Shown here: positions 44,193-52,356 of the stretch, one piece after another
How the letters are laid out: each line of letters opens with the position of its first letter
Position numbering within the stretch: the first letter of the stretch is position 1
The notes under the pieces: model-generated
Told to the model about the DNA's origin: nothing
Database searches by the model: none
The model's input: the letters and a program-made list of their open reading frames with translations, nothing else
Made by a program: the position numbers and the translations under genes
DNA from: Pseudomonas sp. LS1212
GTDB lineage: Bacteria; Pseudomonadota; Gammaproteobacteria; Pseudomonadales; Pseudomonadaceae
Reading direction: 5' to 3'
Assembly: GCF_024741815.1 (NCBI RefSeq)
Contig: NZ_CP102951.1
Coordinates: 124,001 to 188,000, forward strand
DNA: 64,000 nt

Positions 44193-44669
44193 ATGCTCGA
44201 AAGTTGTCAGAATGCTCAGGAACGCTGGGGTGGAGTTCATCTGCTTATCGACCGCTGGCTGCAGGAGAGACACGAACTGGTGCGGGCTTTCGATAGCCTC
44301 CGCGAGATTCCGCAAAAAAATGGCGGCCAGCGCAAGGAGCTGTTGAAGTTCTGCGCGATTCTGGTCGACTACGTTTCTGCAGGACATTTCGAGGTCTACG
44401 AACAGCTGACCAATGAAGCCAAGGCGTTTGGCGACGAACGTGGTCTGGAGCTGGCCAAGACGATCTACCCGCGCATCGACTTCATTACCGAGAAAGCGCT
44501 GGCTTTCAATGACCTCTGCGACAAGGGCGACTGTTCGGATACCGAGAAAGTCGAGACGGCACGCAAGGAGCTCGGCGAGCTGTTGCATGAGCGCTTCGAA
44601 CTGGAAGACTGCCTGATCGAAGTCTTGCACACTGCGCACAAGGAAGTAGACGCAGCAGAGCAAGCGTGA
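44193..44669 (+). CDS. algQ: Anti-sigma-70 factor AlgQ (Rsd family)
   Basis: 158 residues from ATG 44193 (MLESCQNAQERWGGV) with GGGAAGAG upstream. All-helical Rsd/AlgQ protein: VHLLIDRWLQERHELVRAF, CAILVDYVSAGHFEVYEQL, LAKTIYPRIDFITEKAL, LGELLHERFELEDCLIEVLH. Binds RpoD and modulates sigma-factor use and alginate and siderophore genes in P. aeruginosa. Begins 230 bases after dsbB. The gap contains TTGACT (43987) and a plausible -10, suggesting its own promoter. Confidence 0.94.
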   Translation: MLESCQNAQERWGGVHLLIDRWLQERHELVRAFDSLREIPQKNGGQRKELLKFCAILVDYVSAGHFEVYEQLTNEAKAFGDERGLELAKTIYPRIDFITEKALAFNDLCDKGDCSDTEKVETARKELGELLHERFELEDCLIEVLHTAHKEVDAAEQA

Positions 44670-44677
44670 AGCAGTAG

Positions 44678-44705
44678 CGATACGGTGTTTCACAACACCG
44701 TATCG
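44678..44705. terminator. 12-base palindrome between convergent algQ and FKBP genes
   Basis: CGATACGGTGTT and AACACCGTATCG with a four-base loop form a perfect stem, eight bases after the algQ stop and 14 before the FKBP stop. No long T-run follows on either strand; it probably acts as a bidirectional terminator or stabiliser. Confidence 0.8.
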
Positions 44706-44719
44706 ACCCTCTCTGGTGC

Positions 44720-45385
44720 TCAGTCACCAATCCCCAGCAACTCGATCTCGAATGTCAGCGGTGTATAGGGTGCGATCAGGTCACCGGCACCTTCTGCGCC
44801 ATAGGCTTGCGCCGATGGAATCACCAGTCGCCATTTCGCGCCAACCGGCATTTGCGGCAACGCTGATTGCCAGCCGCCGATGACGCTGTCCAGACGAAAC
44901 CACTGGGCCTCGCTGCTCTGATCGAACACCGTGCCATCGGGCAATTTCCCCACGTAGCGCACCTGCACTTTTCCCCCGCCAGCGGGTCTTGCGCCCGCCC
45001 CCGGCTTGAGCTCGGTCAGCAGGATGCCGTTGGCCAATTCGCGAACGCCTGCCCGAGCTTTTTCATTGGCCAGAAAGCGTCGCTCGGCCGCCAGGAGATT
45101 TTCGGCCTGGCCGTCGATTGCGGCTTGGTTGGCAAGTGCCTCGTGCTGGCGTAGCACTTCTTCAATACGGGCGTTGCTCAACGCCAGCGGCTTGTTCTGA
45201 TAAGCCTGTTGCAGCCCGTCGAGCAGTGCTTGCAACTCCAGGTCGGGCACCTCCTGACGCAGGCGTTCACCCAGGCTTGCACCCAGGCTGTAGGCGAGGT
45301 CGTGAGGGCTTGCGGCATTCATTTTTTCGTCTGCATGCGCCAGGGGCAGCAGCAGGAAAAACGACAACAACAGGTGACGCGACAT
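44720..45385 (-). CDS. FKBP-type peptidyl-prolyl isomerase (FklB/FkpA-like)
   Basis: 221 residues from ATG 45385 with GGAG seven bases upstream. Signal peptide (HLLLSFFLLLPLAHADE), an N-terminal helical dimerisation domain (HDLAYSLGASLGERLRQEV, QPLALSNARIEEVL-like), and a C-terminal FKBP domain (GKVQVRYVGKLPDGTVFDQS; GGWQSALPQMPVGAKWRLVI; PSAQAYGAEGAG; LTFEIELLGIGD). Acts in the periplasm as a folding catalyst/chaperone. Convergent with algQ, divergent from algP across 238 bases. Confidence 0.92.
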   Translation of the reverse strand: MSRHLLLSFFLLLPLAHADEKMNAASPHDLAYSLGASLGERLRQEVPDLELQALLDGLQQAYQNKPLALSNARIEEVLRQHEALANQAAIDGQAENLLAAERRFLANEKARAGVRELANGILLTELKPGAGARPAGGGKVQVRYVGKLPDGTVFDQSSEAQWFRLDSVIGGWQSALPQMPVGAKWRLVIPSAQAYGAEGAGDLIAPYTPLTFEIELLGIGD

Positions 45386-45623
45386 GGGCACGCTCCGTGT
45401 TCAGAGGGACGCGATTATGCCAGTGCCGCAACAGCTTGCGTGGGCTGGCTTTCAAGCTTTGCCGACAGTTGCCCAAGCGGGATCTACACTGGTGTGCAGC
45501 TGCAGCGAAATAACATTTGCCCAGGCATGCAACGCGGCGCATTCGATACTGTCAACATGCCCTAGCGGCGGTAGCAGCAGAGGTCTAGTATGAGCCGCAT
45601 TCACTTCAGCCAGGAGGTATGCC

Positions 45624-46733
45624 ATGTCGGCCAATAAGAAGCCTGTAAACACTCCGTTGCATCTGCTCCAACAGCTTTCGAGTAGTCTGCTCGAGCATCT
45701 GGAAAGTGCCTGCTCCCAAGCGATGGCTGATGCTGAAAAACTGCTCGCCAAGCTCGAGAAGCAACGAGGAAAGGCTCAAGAAAAACTGCACAAGTCGCGG
45801 ACTAAATTGCAGGATGCTGCAGCGGCAGGCAAAGCCAAGGCACAAGCAAAAGCCAAGGGTGCGGTGAAGGAACTTGAAGACCTGCTTGACGCACTGAAAG
45901 ATCGTCAGTCGGAGACCCGCAACTATATCCTCCAACTCAAGCGCGATGCCCAGGAAAGCCTGAAGCTCGCCCAAGGCATTGGTCGCGTGAAAGAGGCTGC
46001 GAGCAAAGCCCTGACTCTGCGCACCGCGAAACCTGCTGCTGCCAAGCCGGCTGCGGCGAGCAGTGCCGCCAAGCCAGCTGCGACGAAACCGGCTGCCAAG
46101 CCTGCCGCGAAGCCGACGGCCAAACCTGCGACCAAAACTGCAGCAGCGAGCAGCGCCAAGCCGGCTGCTAAACCTGCAGCAAGAGCAGCCGCTGCAAAAC
46201 CTGCCGGCAAGCCGGCTGCGAAACCCGCTGCCAAACCTGCAGTCAAAGCGGCTGCCAAGCCTGCCGCCAGCGCTGCTGCGAAACCCGCTGCCAAGCCCGC
46301 GGTTAAAGCAGCGGCCAAACCTGCCGCTGGCGCTGCCGCGAAACCGGCTGCCAAGCCGGCAGTTAAAGCGGCTGCAAAACCTGCTGCAAAACCCGCAGCC
46401 AAAGCTGCTGCCAGCAAGCCTGCCGCCGCCAAGCCAGCAGCCAAGCCAGCTGCGGCCAAGCCTGCAGCAAAACCTGCCGCTAAACCGGCGGCCAGGCCTG
46501 CAGCGAGCAAAGCACCGGCCAAGCCTGCAGCAAGACCTGCGGTGAAAAGGCCGGCCGCTACGGCTGCCAAACCAGCGCCCGCCAAGCCGGCAACGCCGAC
46601 AGCAACTGCGTCCATGGCTCCTGCGTCCACGGCGCCAGCCGCGACCCCGACGAATGCGCCAACCGCAGCCCCGCAAGCCAGCACGCCAGCGACACCGGTC
46701 ATCAGCGGCCTGGGTCCAGTGTCAGCTACCTAA
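45624..46733 (+). CDS. algP: Histone-H1-like regulator AlgP
   Basis: 369 residues. A conserved N-terminal domain (~1-130, PLHLLQQLSSSLLEHLES, YILQLKRDAQESLKLAQGIG) with a coiled coil is followed by about 200 residues of Lys-Pro-Ala-Ala repeats and an Ala/Thr/Pro-rich tail. Matches AlgP/AlgR3 of P. aeruginosa, a nucleoid-associated activator of alginate genes. GGAGG precedes ATG 45624. Ends overlapping the stop of the TIGR02444 gene. Confidence 0.95.
   Translation: MSANKKPVNTPLHLLQQLSSSLLEHLESACSQAMADAEKLLAKLEKQRGKAQEKLHKSRTKLQDAAAAGKAKAQAKAKGAVKELEDLLDALKDRQSETRNYILQLKRDAQESLKLAQGIGRVKEAASKALTLRTAKPAAAKPAAASSAAKPAATKPAAKPAAKPTAKPATKTAAASSAKPAAKPAARAAAAKPAGKPAAKPAAKPAVKAAAKPAASAAAKPAAKPAVKAAAKPAAGAAAKPAAKPAVKAAAKPAAKPAAKAAASKPAAAKPAAKPAAAKPAAKPAAKPAARPAASKAPAKPAARPAVKRPAATAAKPAPAKPATPTATASMAPASTAPAATPTNAPTAAPQASTPATPVISGLGPVSAT
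46040..46560 (+). repeat. Degenerate tandem repeat coding the KPAA domain of algP
   Basis: Around 40 near-identical 9-15 base units of the type AAGCCNGCNGCN (AKPAA / KPAAKPAVKAA). In places longer units of about 60 bases recur (for example AKPAAKPAVKAAAKPAA-type blocks at 46230, 46290 and 46350). Third-position variation shows the array is old and partly homogenised. Confidence 0.85.
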
Positions 46734-47194
46734 GCCCTGGCCACCGCGGCGCGCAGCACCTGCAGCGCGCCGTGGGGGAGGCTTTGCCCTGCGGGGGCCA
46801 GCCTTTGCAACCAGTCCGACACATGCTCGGCCTGCCCTGCGGGCCATTCGCTGCTCAACCCTTCGAGCCGCATCAGCAATTGCCGTTCGGCCTCCAGTTC
46901 CAGCGTTTTGACCTGCTTGCGCAGCGCGTTCAGCCCGGCGTCCTGCAGCGCGGCCTCACGCCATTGCTGGCGCAATTGCCGCAACGGTTGCACGACGTCG
47001 GTTTGCCATGGCCCGGCCATCTGTTGCAGTTGCTTCACACGCTCGGCGGTCGGAGCCACGCCCCGTTCCGCCAGCCAGGCACCGCAAAGCAGCAGGCAAA
47101 CATCGGCACCGGCTGCTTGAAGATCAAGGCAGGCCGTTTCAACACCCGGACGGGAATACAGCGCCAAGGCAAAGCTCCACAGGTCGGTATACAT
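46730..47194 (-). CDS. TIGR02444 family protein
   Basis: 154 residues. Starts MYTDLWSFALALYSRPGVE and shows the family pattern CLDLQAAGADVCLLLCGAWL and WREAALQDAGLNALRKQVKT, a compact helical protein conserved in gammaproteobacteria. Function unknown. Divergent from the ABC-F gene by 50 bases and overlapping the algP stop by four. Same arrangement as in P. aeruginosa after algP. Confidence 0.88.
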   Translation of the reverse strand: MYTDLWSFALALYSRPGVETACLDLQAAGADVCLLLCGAWLAERGVAPTAERVKQLQQMAGPWQTDVVQPLRQLRQQWREAALQDAGLNALRKQVKTLELEAERQLLMRLEGLSSEWPAGQAEHVSDWLQRLAPAGQSLPHGALQVLRAAVARA

Positions 47195-47244
47195 AGTCCT
47201 ACTCGCGCCAGTTGCCAGCGAAACTGGTAGACTCCGCCGCCATT

Positions 47245-49155
47245 ATGATTCGACTACAGAACCTCACTTTACAGCGTGGCCCGCAACGTCTGCTAGAAGA
47301 CGCCGAGCTGACGCTGCACGCCGGCCAGAAAGCCGGTCTGATCGGTGCCAATGGCGCCGGTAAATCCAGCCTGTTCGCCATGCTGCGCGGTGAGTTGGTG
47401 CCTGACGCCGGTGACTGCCTGTTGCCCGCCGACTGGCGCATCGCCCACATGCGCCAGGAGGTCGACACGCTCGAACGCATTGCGGTCGACTATGTGCTCG
47501 ACGGCGACGTGCGCCTGCGCAAGGTCCAGCGAGAGCTGGCCGAGGCTGAGCAGATGCACGACGGGACGGCTCTGGCACGCCTGCATATCGAGCTCGACAG
47601 CGCCGACGGCTACACTGCCGATGCGCGAGCGCGCAAGCTGCTGGCGGGGCTGGGCTTCAGCAACGAGCAAATGGACCGTCGGGTCGGGGACTTCTCCGGT
47701 GGCTGGCGGATGCGCCTGAACCTGGCCCAGGCACTGATGTGCCCGTCCGATCTGTTGCTGCTCGATGAGCCGACCAACCACCTGGACCTCGATGCCATCC
47801 TCTGGCTGGAAGAGTGGCTCAAGAGTTATCCGGGCACTTTGTTGCTGATCTCCCACGACCGGGATTTCCTCGATGCCGTGGTCGATCAGATTGCCCATGT
47901 CGAACAGTGCAAGCTGACGCTTTACCGTGGTGGCTACACCGCGTTCGAACGCGCCCGTGCCGAGCGCCTGGCGCAGCAGCAGCAGGCTTACGAGAAGCAG
48001 CAGGCCCAACGCGCGCACATGGAAAAATACATTGCGCGGTTCAAGGCCCAGGCCACCAAGGCCCGCCAGGCACAAAGCCGGATCAAGGCGCTGGAGCGGA
48101 TGGAAGAACTGTCTGCGGCGCACGTCGACTCCCCGTTCGACTTCGTGTTCCGCGAGTCGGCCAAGATCTCCAGCCCCCTGCTGGATCTGTCCGACGCACG
48201 CCTGGGCTACGGCGACAAGACCATCCTGGAGAAGGTCAAGTTGCAGCTGGCGCCGGGTGCGCGGATCGGTTTGCTCGGCCCGAACGGTGCGGGCAAGTCG
48301 ACCCTGATCAAAAACCTTGCTGGTGAACTGGAGCCCCTGAGTGGCCGCCTGGTGCGGGGCGAGAACCTGGTGGTGGGGTACTTCGCCCAGCATCAACTGG
48401 ACTCCCTGGACAGCAAGGCAAGCCCCTTGCTGCACCTGCAACGCCTGGCTCCGACCGAGCGTGAACAGACGCTGCGCGATTTCCTCGGCGGTTTCGACTT
48501 CCGCGGGGCGCGCATCGACGAACCGGTACTGAATTTCTCCGGTGGCGAGAAAGCCCGACTGGCCCTGGCACTGATTGCCTGGGAGCGACCGAACCTGTTG
48601 CTGCTCGATGAGCCGACCAACCACCTGGACCTGGAAATGCGCCTGGCACTGACCATGGCCCTGCAGGAGTTCAGCGGGGCAGTGGTGGTGGTTTCCCACG
48701 ATCGACACCTGCTCAAGAGCACCACCGACGACTTCCTGCTGGTCGCCGATGGCCGGATCGAAACCTTCGATGGCGATCTGGATGACTACGCACGCTGGCT
48801 GGTCGATTACCGCCAGCGCAACGCGCCGGTCAGCACCACCCCGGTCAACGTCGACAAGACCGACAAGAAGGCCCAGCGCCAGGCCGCTGCGGCACTGCGA
48901 CAGCAACTTGCGCCGCACAAGCGTGAGGCCGACAAGCTCGAGCGCGACCTGGGGACCCTGCATGAGCAATTGGCCAAGGTCGAAGCGGCCTTGGGCGACA
49001 GTGCCATCTACGACGCGGCGCGCAAGGACGAACTGCGCGATCTGCTGGCCCGGCAGGCCAGTCTGAAGTCCCGTGAGGCCGATCTTGAAGAAGCCTGGAT
49101 GGCTGCCCTCGAGCTGTTGGAAAACATGCAGGCGGAGCTGGAGGCGCTGTCCTGA
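47245..49155 (+). CDS. ABC-F family ATPase, YheS/Uup-like
   Basis: 636 residues from ATG 47245. Two ABC domains without membrane segments: first Walker A GANGAGKSS, signature FSGGWRMRLNLAQAL, Walker B LLLLDEPTNHLDLD; second Walker A GPNGAGKST, signature FSGGEKARLALALI, Walker B LLLLDEPTNHLDLE. The P-site linker between them is Ala/Gln/Lys-rich, and a C-terminal coiled coil (~540-630, RQAAAALRQQLAPHKREADK) follows. ABC-F proteins act on ribosome-stalled complexes. ATG 49155 of the next gene overlaps its stop (TGATG). Confidence 0.93.
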   Translation: MIRLQNLTLQRGPQRLLEDAELTLHAGQKAGLIGANGAGKSSLFAMLRGELVPDAGDCLLPADWRIAHMRQEVDTLERIAVDYVLDGDVRLRKVQRELAEAEQMHDGTALARLHIELDSADGYTADARARKLLAGLGFSNEQMDRRVGDFSGGWRMRLNLAQALMCPSDLLLLDEPTNHLDLDAILWLEEWLKSYPGTLLLISHDRDFLDAVVDQIAHVEQCKLTLYRGGYTAFERARAERLAQQQQAYEKQQAQRAHMEKYIARFKAQATKARQAQSRIKALERMEELSAAHVDSPFDFVFRESAKISSPLLDLSDARLGYGDKTILEKVKLQLAPGARIGLLGPNGAGKSTLIKNLAGELEPLSGRLVRGENLVVGYFAQHQLDSLDSKASPLLHLQRLAPTEREQTLRDFLGGFDFRGARIDEPVLNFSGGEKARLALALIAWERPNLLLLDEPTNHLDLEMRLALTMALQEFSGAVVVVSHDRHLLKSTTDDFLLVADGRIETFDGDLDDYARWLVDYRQRNAPVSTTPVNVDKTDKKAQRQAAAALRQQLAPHKREADKLERDLGTLHEQLAKVEAALGDSAIYDAARKDELRDLLARQASLKSREADLEEAWMAALELLENMQAELEALS

Positions 49156-49742
49156 TGGAGGCGCTCAAACAGCTGTTGCCGGTGGAGTGGATCGCGCCGT
49201 TCTGGCTGGGGTTGCAGATTCTGCTGATCCTGGTGGCGGCCTTTGTGGTGCAGCGGCTGGTAGCGCGTTGCCTGAGCCGCCTGAGCAAGCGTTATCCGCT
49301 GCCACCGGAATTGCTCGTGCCCGTACGCGGCGGTCTGCGCTGGCTGATCATGGGCAGTGCCTTGATTGTCGTGCTGGAGCGCCTCGGTGTTTCGGCCACG
49401 GTCCTCTGGACGGCCTTGTCAGGTTTTGTCGCGGTCGCCGCCGTGGCGTTCTTCGCCATGTGGAGCGTGCTCTCGAACCTGCTGTGCGCGGTACTGATCT
49501 TTACCGTGGGGCCGTTTCGCATCGGCGATGTAGTCGAGTTGGTGGATACGACCGACAAGCCCGGGGTCAAGGGCCGGGTGGTGGCCATCAACCTGCTCTT
49601 CACGACCCTGATCGAATTGCCCGAGGCCGGCGGCGCGCTGGTCCAGGTGCCCAATAGCCAGTTCTTCCAGAAGTCGGTACGACGCTGGAGAGGCAGCGAT
49701 GTGTTGCCGCTGGTTTCCGAAGCGACGCACAAGCCTGGCTGA
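49155..49742 (+). CDS. Small MscS-family mechanosensitive channel
   Basis: 195 residues. Membrane helices near 17-36 (LGLQILLILVAAFVVQRLVA), 55-75 and 80-110 (TALSGFVAVAAVAFFAMWSV as pore helix region), then the MscS beta domain (TVGPFRIGDVVELVDTTDKP, KGRVVAINLLFTTLIELPEA, LVQVPNSQFFQKSV). Missing the large C-terminal alpha/beta vestibule, so shorter than E. coli MscS (286). The ATG overlaps the ABC-F stop, so translation is coupled. Confidence 0.88.
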   Translation: MEALKQLLPVEWIAPFWLGLQILLILVAAFVVQRLVARCLSRLSKRYPLPPELLVPVRGGLRWLIMGSALIVVLERLGVSATVLWTALSGFVAVAAVAFFAMWSVLSNLLCAVLIFTVGPFRIGDVVELVDTTDKPGVKGRVVAINLLFTTLIELPEAGGALVQVPNSQFFQKSVRRWRGSDVLPLVSEATHKPG

Positions 49743-49841
49743 TCCAGCATCCGCCATTGCATTGGTCTGAAAAAAAGCATGGTGATTTTTTCGCTGGCAC
49801 ACTAGGTTAGTGCTCTATGTCGAGTTTGGCCGAGGTGTGCA

Positions 49842-50474
49842 ATGACGCTGGAAACGTGGCTGGCATTTTTTGCCGCTTGTTGGGTAATCAGTCTTTCCCC
49901 GGGGGCCGGCGCCATCGCGTCGATGTCCTGTGGTCTGCAGTACGGCTTCTGGCGCGGCTACTGGAACGCTCTTGGCCTGCAACTGGGCCTGGTGATGCAG
50001 ATCGCGATCATCGCCGCCGGTGTCGGCGCGATCCTCGCAGCATCGGCGACTGCTTTCCAGGTGATCAAATGGTTCGGCGTGTTCTATCTGGTCTACCTGG
50101 CCATCAAGCAATGGCGCGCACTGCCCAGCGACATGAGCGACGAGTCGGCCGTGCGGCCAATCGGCAAGCCGTTGAGCCTGGTCTTCCGTGGTTTCCTGGT
50201 GAACGTCAGCAACCCCAAGGCGCTGGTGTTCATGCTCGCCGTGTTGCCGCAGTTCATTAACCCGCAGGCGCCGCTGCTGGCCCAATACCTGACCATCGGC
50301 GCGACCATGATCACGGTCGATCTGCTGGTCATGGCCGGTTATACCGGCCTGGCGGCGCGGGTGCTGCGGCTGTTGCGTACGCCAAAGCAACAGCAGCGAA
50401 TGAACCGTACCTTTGCCGGGTTGTTCATCGGCGCGGCGACACTGCTGGCGACGATTCGGCGAACGCCGGTCTGA
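49842..50474 (+). CDS. LysE/RhtB-family amino-acid exporter
   Basis: 210 residues with six membrane helices. LysE family motif near the N-terminus (SLSPGAGAIASMSCGLQYG; FWRGYWNALGLQLGLVMQI) and VNVSNPKALVFMLAVLPQFI, the conserved NPKA segment. Exports amino acids such as homoserine, threonine or lysine; substrate not predictable. GAGGTGTGCA before ATG 49842. A REP palindrome follows 21 bases after the stop. Confidence 0.92.
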   Translation: MTLETWLAFFAACWVISLSPGAGAIASMSCGLQYGFWRGYWNALGLQLGLVMQIAIIAAGVGAILAASATAFQVIKWFGVFYLVYLAIKQWRALPSDMSDESAVRPIGKPLSLVFRGFLVNVSNPKALVFMLAVLPQFINPQAPLLAQYLTIGATMITVDLLVMAGYTGLAARVLRLLRTPKQQQRMNRTFAGLFIGAATLLATIRRTPV

Positions 50475-50495
50475 AAACGGGGCGGCTGTGCCGCC

Positions 50496-50563
50496 CATCG
50501 CTGGCAAGCCAGCTCCTACAGAAGCCTGTGGGGAACCATGTAGGAGCTGGCTTGCCAGCGATG
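50496..50563. repeat. REP palindrome between convergent genes
   Basis: A perfect 25-base inverted repeat: 50496-50520 pairs with 50539-50563, with an 18-base loop. Core CATCGCTGGCAAGCCAGCTC, with the TGTAGGAGCTGGC motif typical of Pseudomonas REP sequences. It lies between the convergent stops of lysE and the lipoprotein operon and may protect or terminate both transcripts. Confidence 0.93.
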
Positions 50564-50596
50564 AGGCCTGCCAGCCACCACAGAATTTTCCCGTTT

Positions 50597-51340
50597 TCAG
50601 CGCAAGATCTTCGGTGCTTCATCCGGTGGCAAGTTGTTTCTTGGCGCCGGATGGTCCCCCTGGAAATCTGACGCATCGCCGAGTTGCTCATCGAGCTGGC
50701 GCGCCACATCGATCCCGATTTCCCTGGAAACCTCACGGACCACGCGCGGGCGATTGAGCCTGACGCGAAGATCCTGCCCATTCACCAGCTTGGTGTCCTG
50801 GACTTCGCCCATGGCCGTAAAAGCCGAGGTGATCTCGAAGGTGCGGGTGTCGATCAGGCTGAAATCGGCAACCAGCGTCAGCCCGAGCACGGCCGAATGG
50901 GTGTCGGTGTGATCCAGGGCGGTGAGGTCCTGCTGGAAGTCGATGTCCGAGACGGTGCCGAACAGCACATAGTCGGCGCCTTCGAAGCTGCCATTGCGAA
51001 TGCGCTCGATGACGTCGTAGACGTCTTCCTGTGACTTGGCCGTGTAGGGAGCACCCTGTACCAGCCGGAACATCCCGGACTTGAGGATCTCGCCCTTGAT
51101 GTCACCGGTGAACTTGCGCAGCTCGCCTTGCTCGATGTAGCTGTCGCGGCTCTCCAGTTCGGCATAGCTCGATGAGCCGCTGGCCTGAAAGCCGCTGGCC
51201 TGGAAGTTGTTCTGGGCTGAAACGATGTGGATGTAACGCTCCACACGTTCCTGAAACGCGAGGTCCGTGACCGCGATTTTTGGAGCCGCCTGCGCACCGA
51301 ATGCGCAGGCCAGGCCCAAGATTCCAATCCATGCACGCAT
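50597..51340 (-). CDS. CsgG/LpoB-like periplasmic protein
   Basis: 247 residues. Signal peptide MRAWIGILGLACAFGAQA with cleavage near residue 18 and no lipobox Cys, so likely soluble or non-lipidated. The fold signature KIAVTDLAFQERVERYIHI, LRKFTGDIKGEILKSGMFRL, GADYVLFGTVSDIDF and SLIDTRTFEITSAFTAMGEV resembles CsgG/LpoB proteins. Ends with a Pro/Asp-rich tail. Starts three bases after the lpoB-like stop; last gene of a four-gene operon. Role unknown; see findings. Confidence 0.75.
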   Translation of the reverse strand: MRAWIGILGLACAFGAQAAPKIAVTDLAFQERVERYIHIVSAQNNFQASGFQASGSSSYAELESRDSYIEQGELRKFTGDIKGEILKSGMFRLVQGAPYTAKSQEDVYDVIERIRNGSFEGADYVLFGTVSDIDFQQDLTALDHTDTHSAVLGLTLVADFSLIDTRTFEITSAFTAMGEVQDTKLVNGQDLRVRLNRPRVVREVSREIGIDVARQLDEQLGDASDFQGDHPAPRNNLPPDEAPKILR

Positions 51341-51343
51341 TGC

Positions 51344-51934
51344 TTAGCGCTCCGTGGTCTTGCGGATCTCTTTTTCGTCCATCCACTCGGCCAGGCCGCT
51401 TTCCACGTCAATCAGTTGCAGGCTGAACTTGTAGAACACGTCCTTGTAATCGCTGCTGCGCTTGACGATCGAACTGATCGAACCTTCCAGGCGATATTTG
51501 GCCGCGATCATGTTGCCGGTCTTGTTCACCGTCGATTTCTTGTACAGGCCGCTCTGGTTCTGCAGTTTCAGCTGGTCAACCTGGCTCTGCATGTCGGTGT
51601 TGTCGCTGGCGAAACGGGCGGTACCGGATTTCATCAGCTGGGTTTTGATCGAGGTGGTGATCTCGCGTGTGTCGATGTACTCGCTGGTCTTGTTCTTCAC
51701 GTCATAGACCTGCACTACCGGGCGACCTTGCAGGGTGCCGGACTGGGCCAGGGAGCGGGTCATGCTTTCGGCGATCATTTGCAGGTCGGTGGAGCCGAAT
51801 TCGTTAGTAATCAACTCGACGGCCTTGCTGTCGCCGTAGTTGATGTTCTTGCCACCGAGCACGGGGGAGGTTGAAGCGCAGCCGCTGGCCAGGGCGGCGA
51901 TGAGGGCCAGGAGGGAAAAGCGTGCAATCAACAT
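51344..51934 (-). CDS. lpoB: LpoB-like outer-membrane lipoprotein (penicillin-binding protein activator family)
   Basis: 196 residues with lipobox LASGC (Cys19). LpoB landmarks: INYGDSKAVELITNEFGSTD, LQMIAESMTRSLAQS, GRPVVQVYDVKNKTSEYIDT, YRLEGSISSIVKRSSDYKDV and FYKFSLQLIDVESGLAEW. E. coli LpoB activates PBP1b from the outer membrane, and the YcfL gene precedes lpoB there as it does here. Whether this one has a PBP partner is not shown. Confidence 0.88.
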   Translation of the reverse strand: MLIARFSLLALIAALASGCASTSPVLGGKNINYGDSKAVELITNEFGSTDLQMIAESMTRSLAQSGTLQGRPVVQVYDVKNKTSEYIDTREITTSIKTQLMKSGTARFASDNTDMQSQVDQLKLQNQSGLYKKSTVNKTGNMIAAKYRLEGSISSIVKRSSDYKDVFYKFSLQLIDVESGLAEWMDEKEIRKTTER

Positions 51935-51981
51935 GTTTGGGTTCTCTCGAGTGTGTCAATTGGGGCGAGACAGAGTGGCGA

Positions 51982-52347
51982 TTACCGGGACTGGACTTCC
52001 AGGCGGAAGTCGGTCGCTTGGGGAACCGGGGCAATGGCTGGCAATACACTGGATTGCTCACCGTACAGGGTCAGCGTTTTCCAGCTTTCTTCGTCGGCCA
52101 CCGGGAAGCCGTCGTTACCCAGCCAGGCAAAGCGATAGAACATCGACTGGTTCCTGCTGCTGTCGTTGTTCAAGGCCACCTTGACGGTGAGAAAACCATT
52201 CTCCCGAGCGACCCGAATCTGGCTGACTTCGATGTTCTTCAGTTTGCCCATGACCACCACTTTGCTTGCGGCGCTGTCCGGGGCTGGAGGGGTCGCGCAG
52301 CCGGCGAGCAGGGCCAGCGCCATGGCGCCGAGGATCTTGAAGCGCAT
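51982..52347 (-). CDS. YcfL-like lipoprotein (DUF1425)
   Basis: 121 residues with lipobox LLAGC (Cys17). The DUF1425 core reads SKVVVMGKLKNIEVSQIRVA, FLTVKVALNNDSSRNQSMFY and RFAWLGNDGFPVADEESWKT, an Ig-like beta sandwich. E. coli ycfL is immediately upstream of lpoB, the same order as here. Nine bases follow the stop of the upstream COG3014 gene. Function unknown. Confidence 0.88.
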   Translation of the reverse strand: MRFKILGAMALALLAGCATPPAPDSAASKVVVMGKLKNIEVSQIRVARENGFLTVKVALNNDSSRNQSMFYRFAWLGNDGFPVADEESWKTLTLYGEQSSVLPAIAPVPQATDFRLEVQSR

Positions 52348-52356
52348 AGGTATTCC

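Noticed and set aside
46040..46560. CRISPR-like array
   Set aside because: The repeats are short coding units in frame with algP, with no spacers or uniform direct repeats.
45606..46676. Minus-strand frame rich in Gly/Arg/Cys opposite algP
   Set aside because: It is the complement of the Lys-Pro-Ala repeat and only looks protein-like because of the repeat.
47293..48969. Minus-strand 558-codon frame opposite the ABC-F gene
   Set aside because: Overlaps two complete ABC domains on the other strand; no motif of its own.
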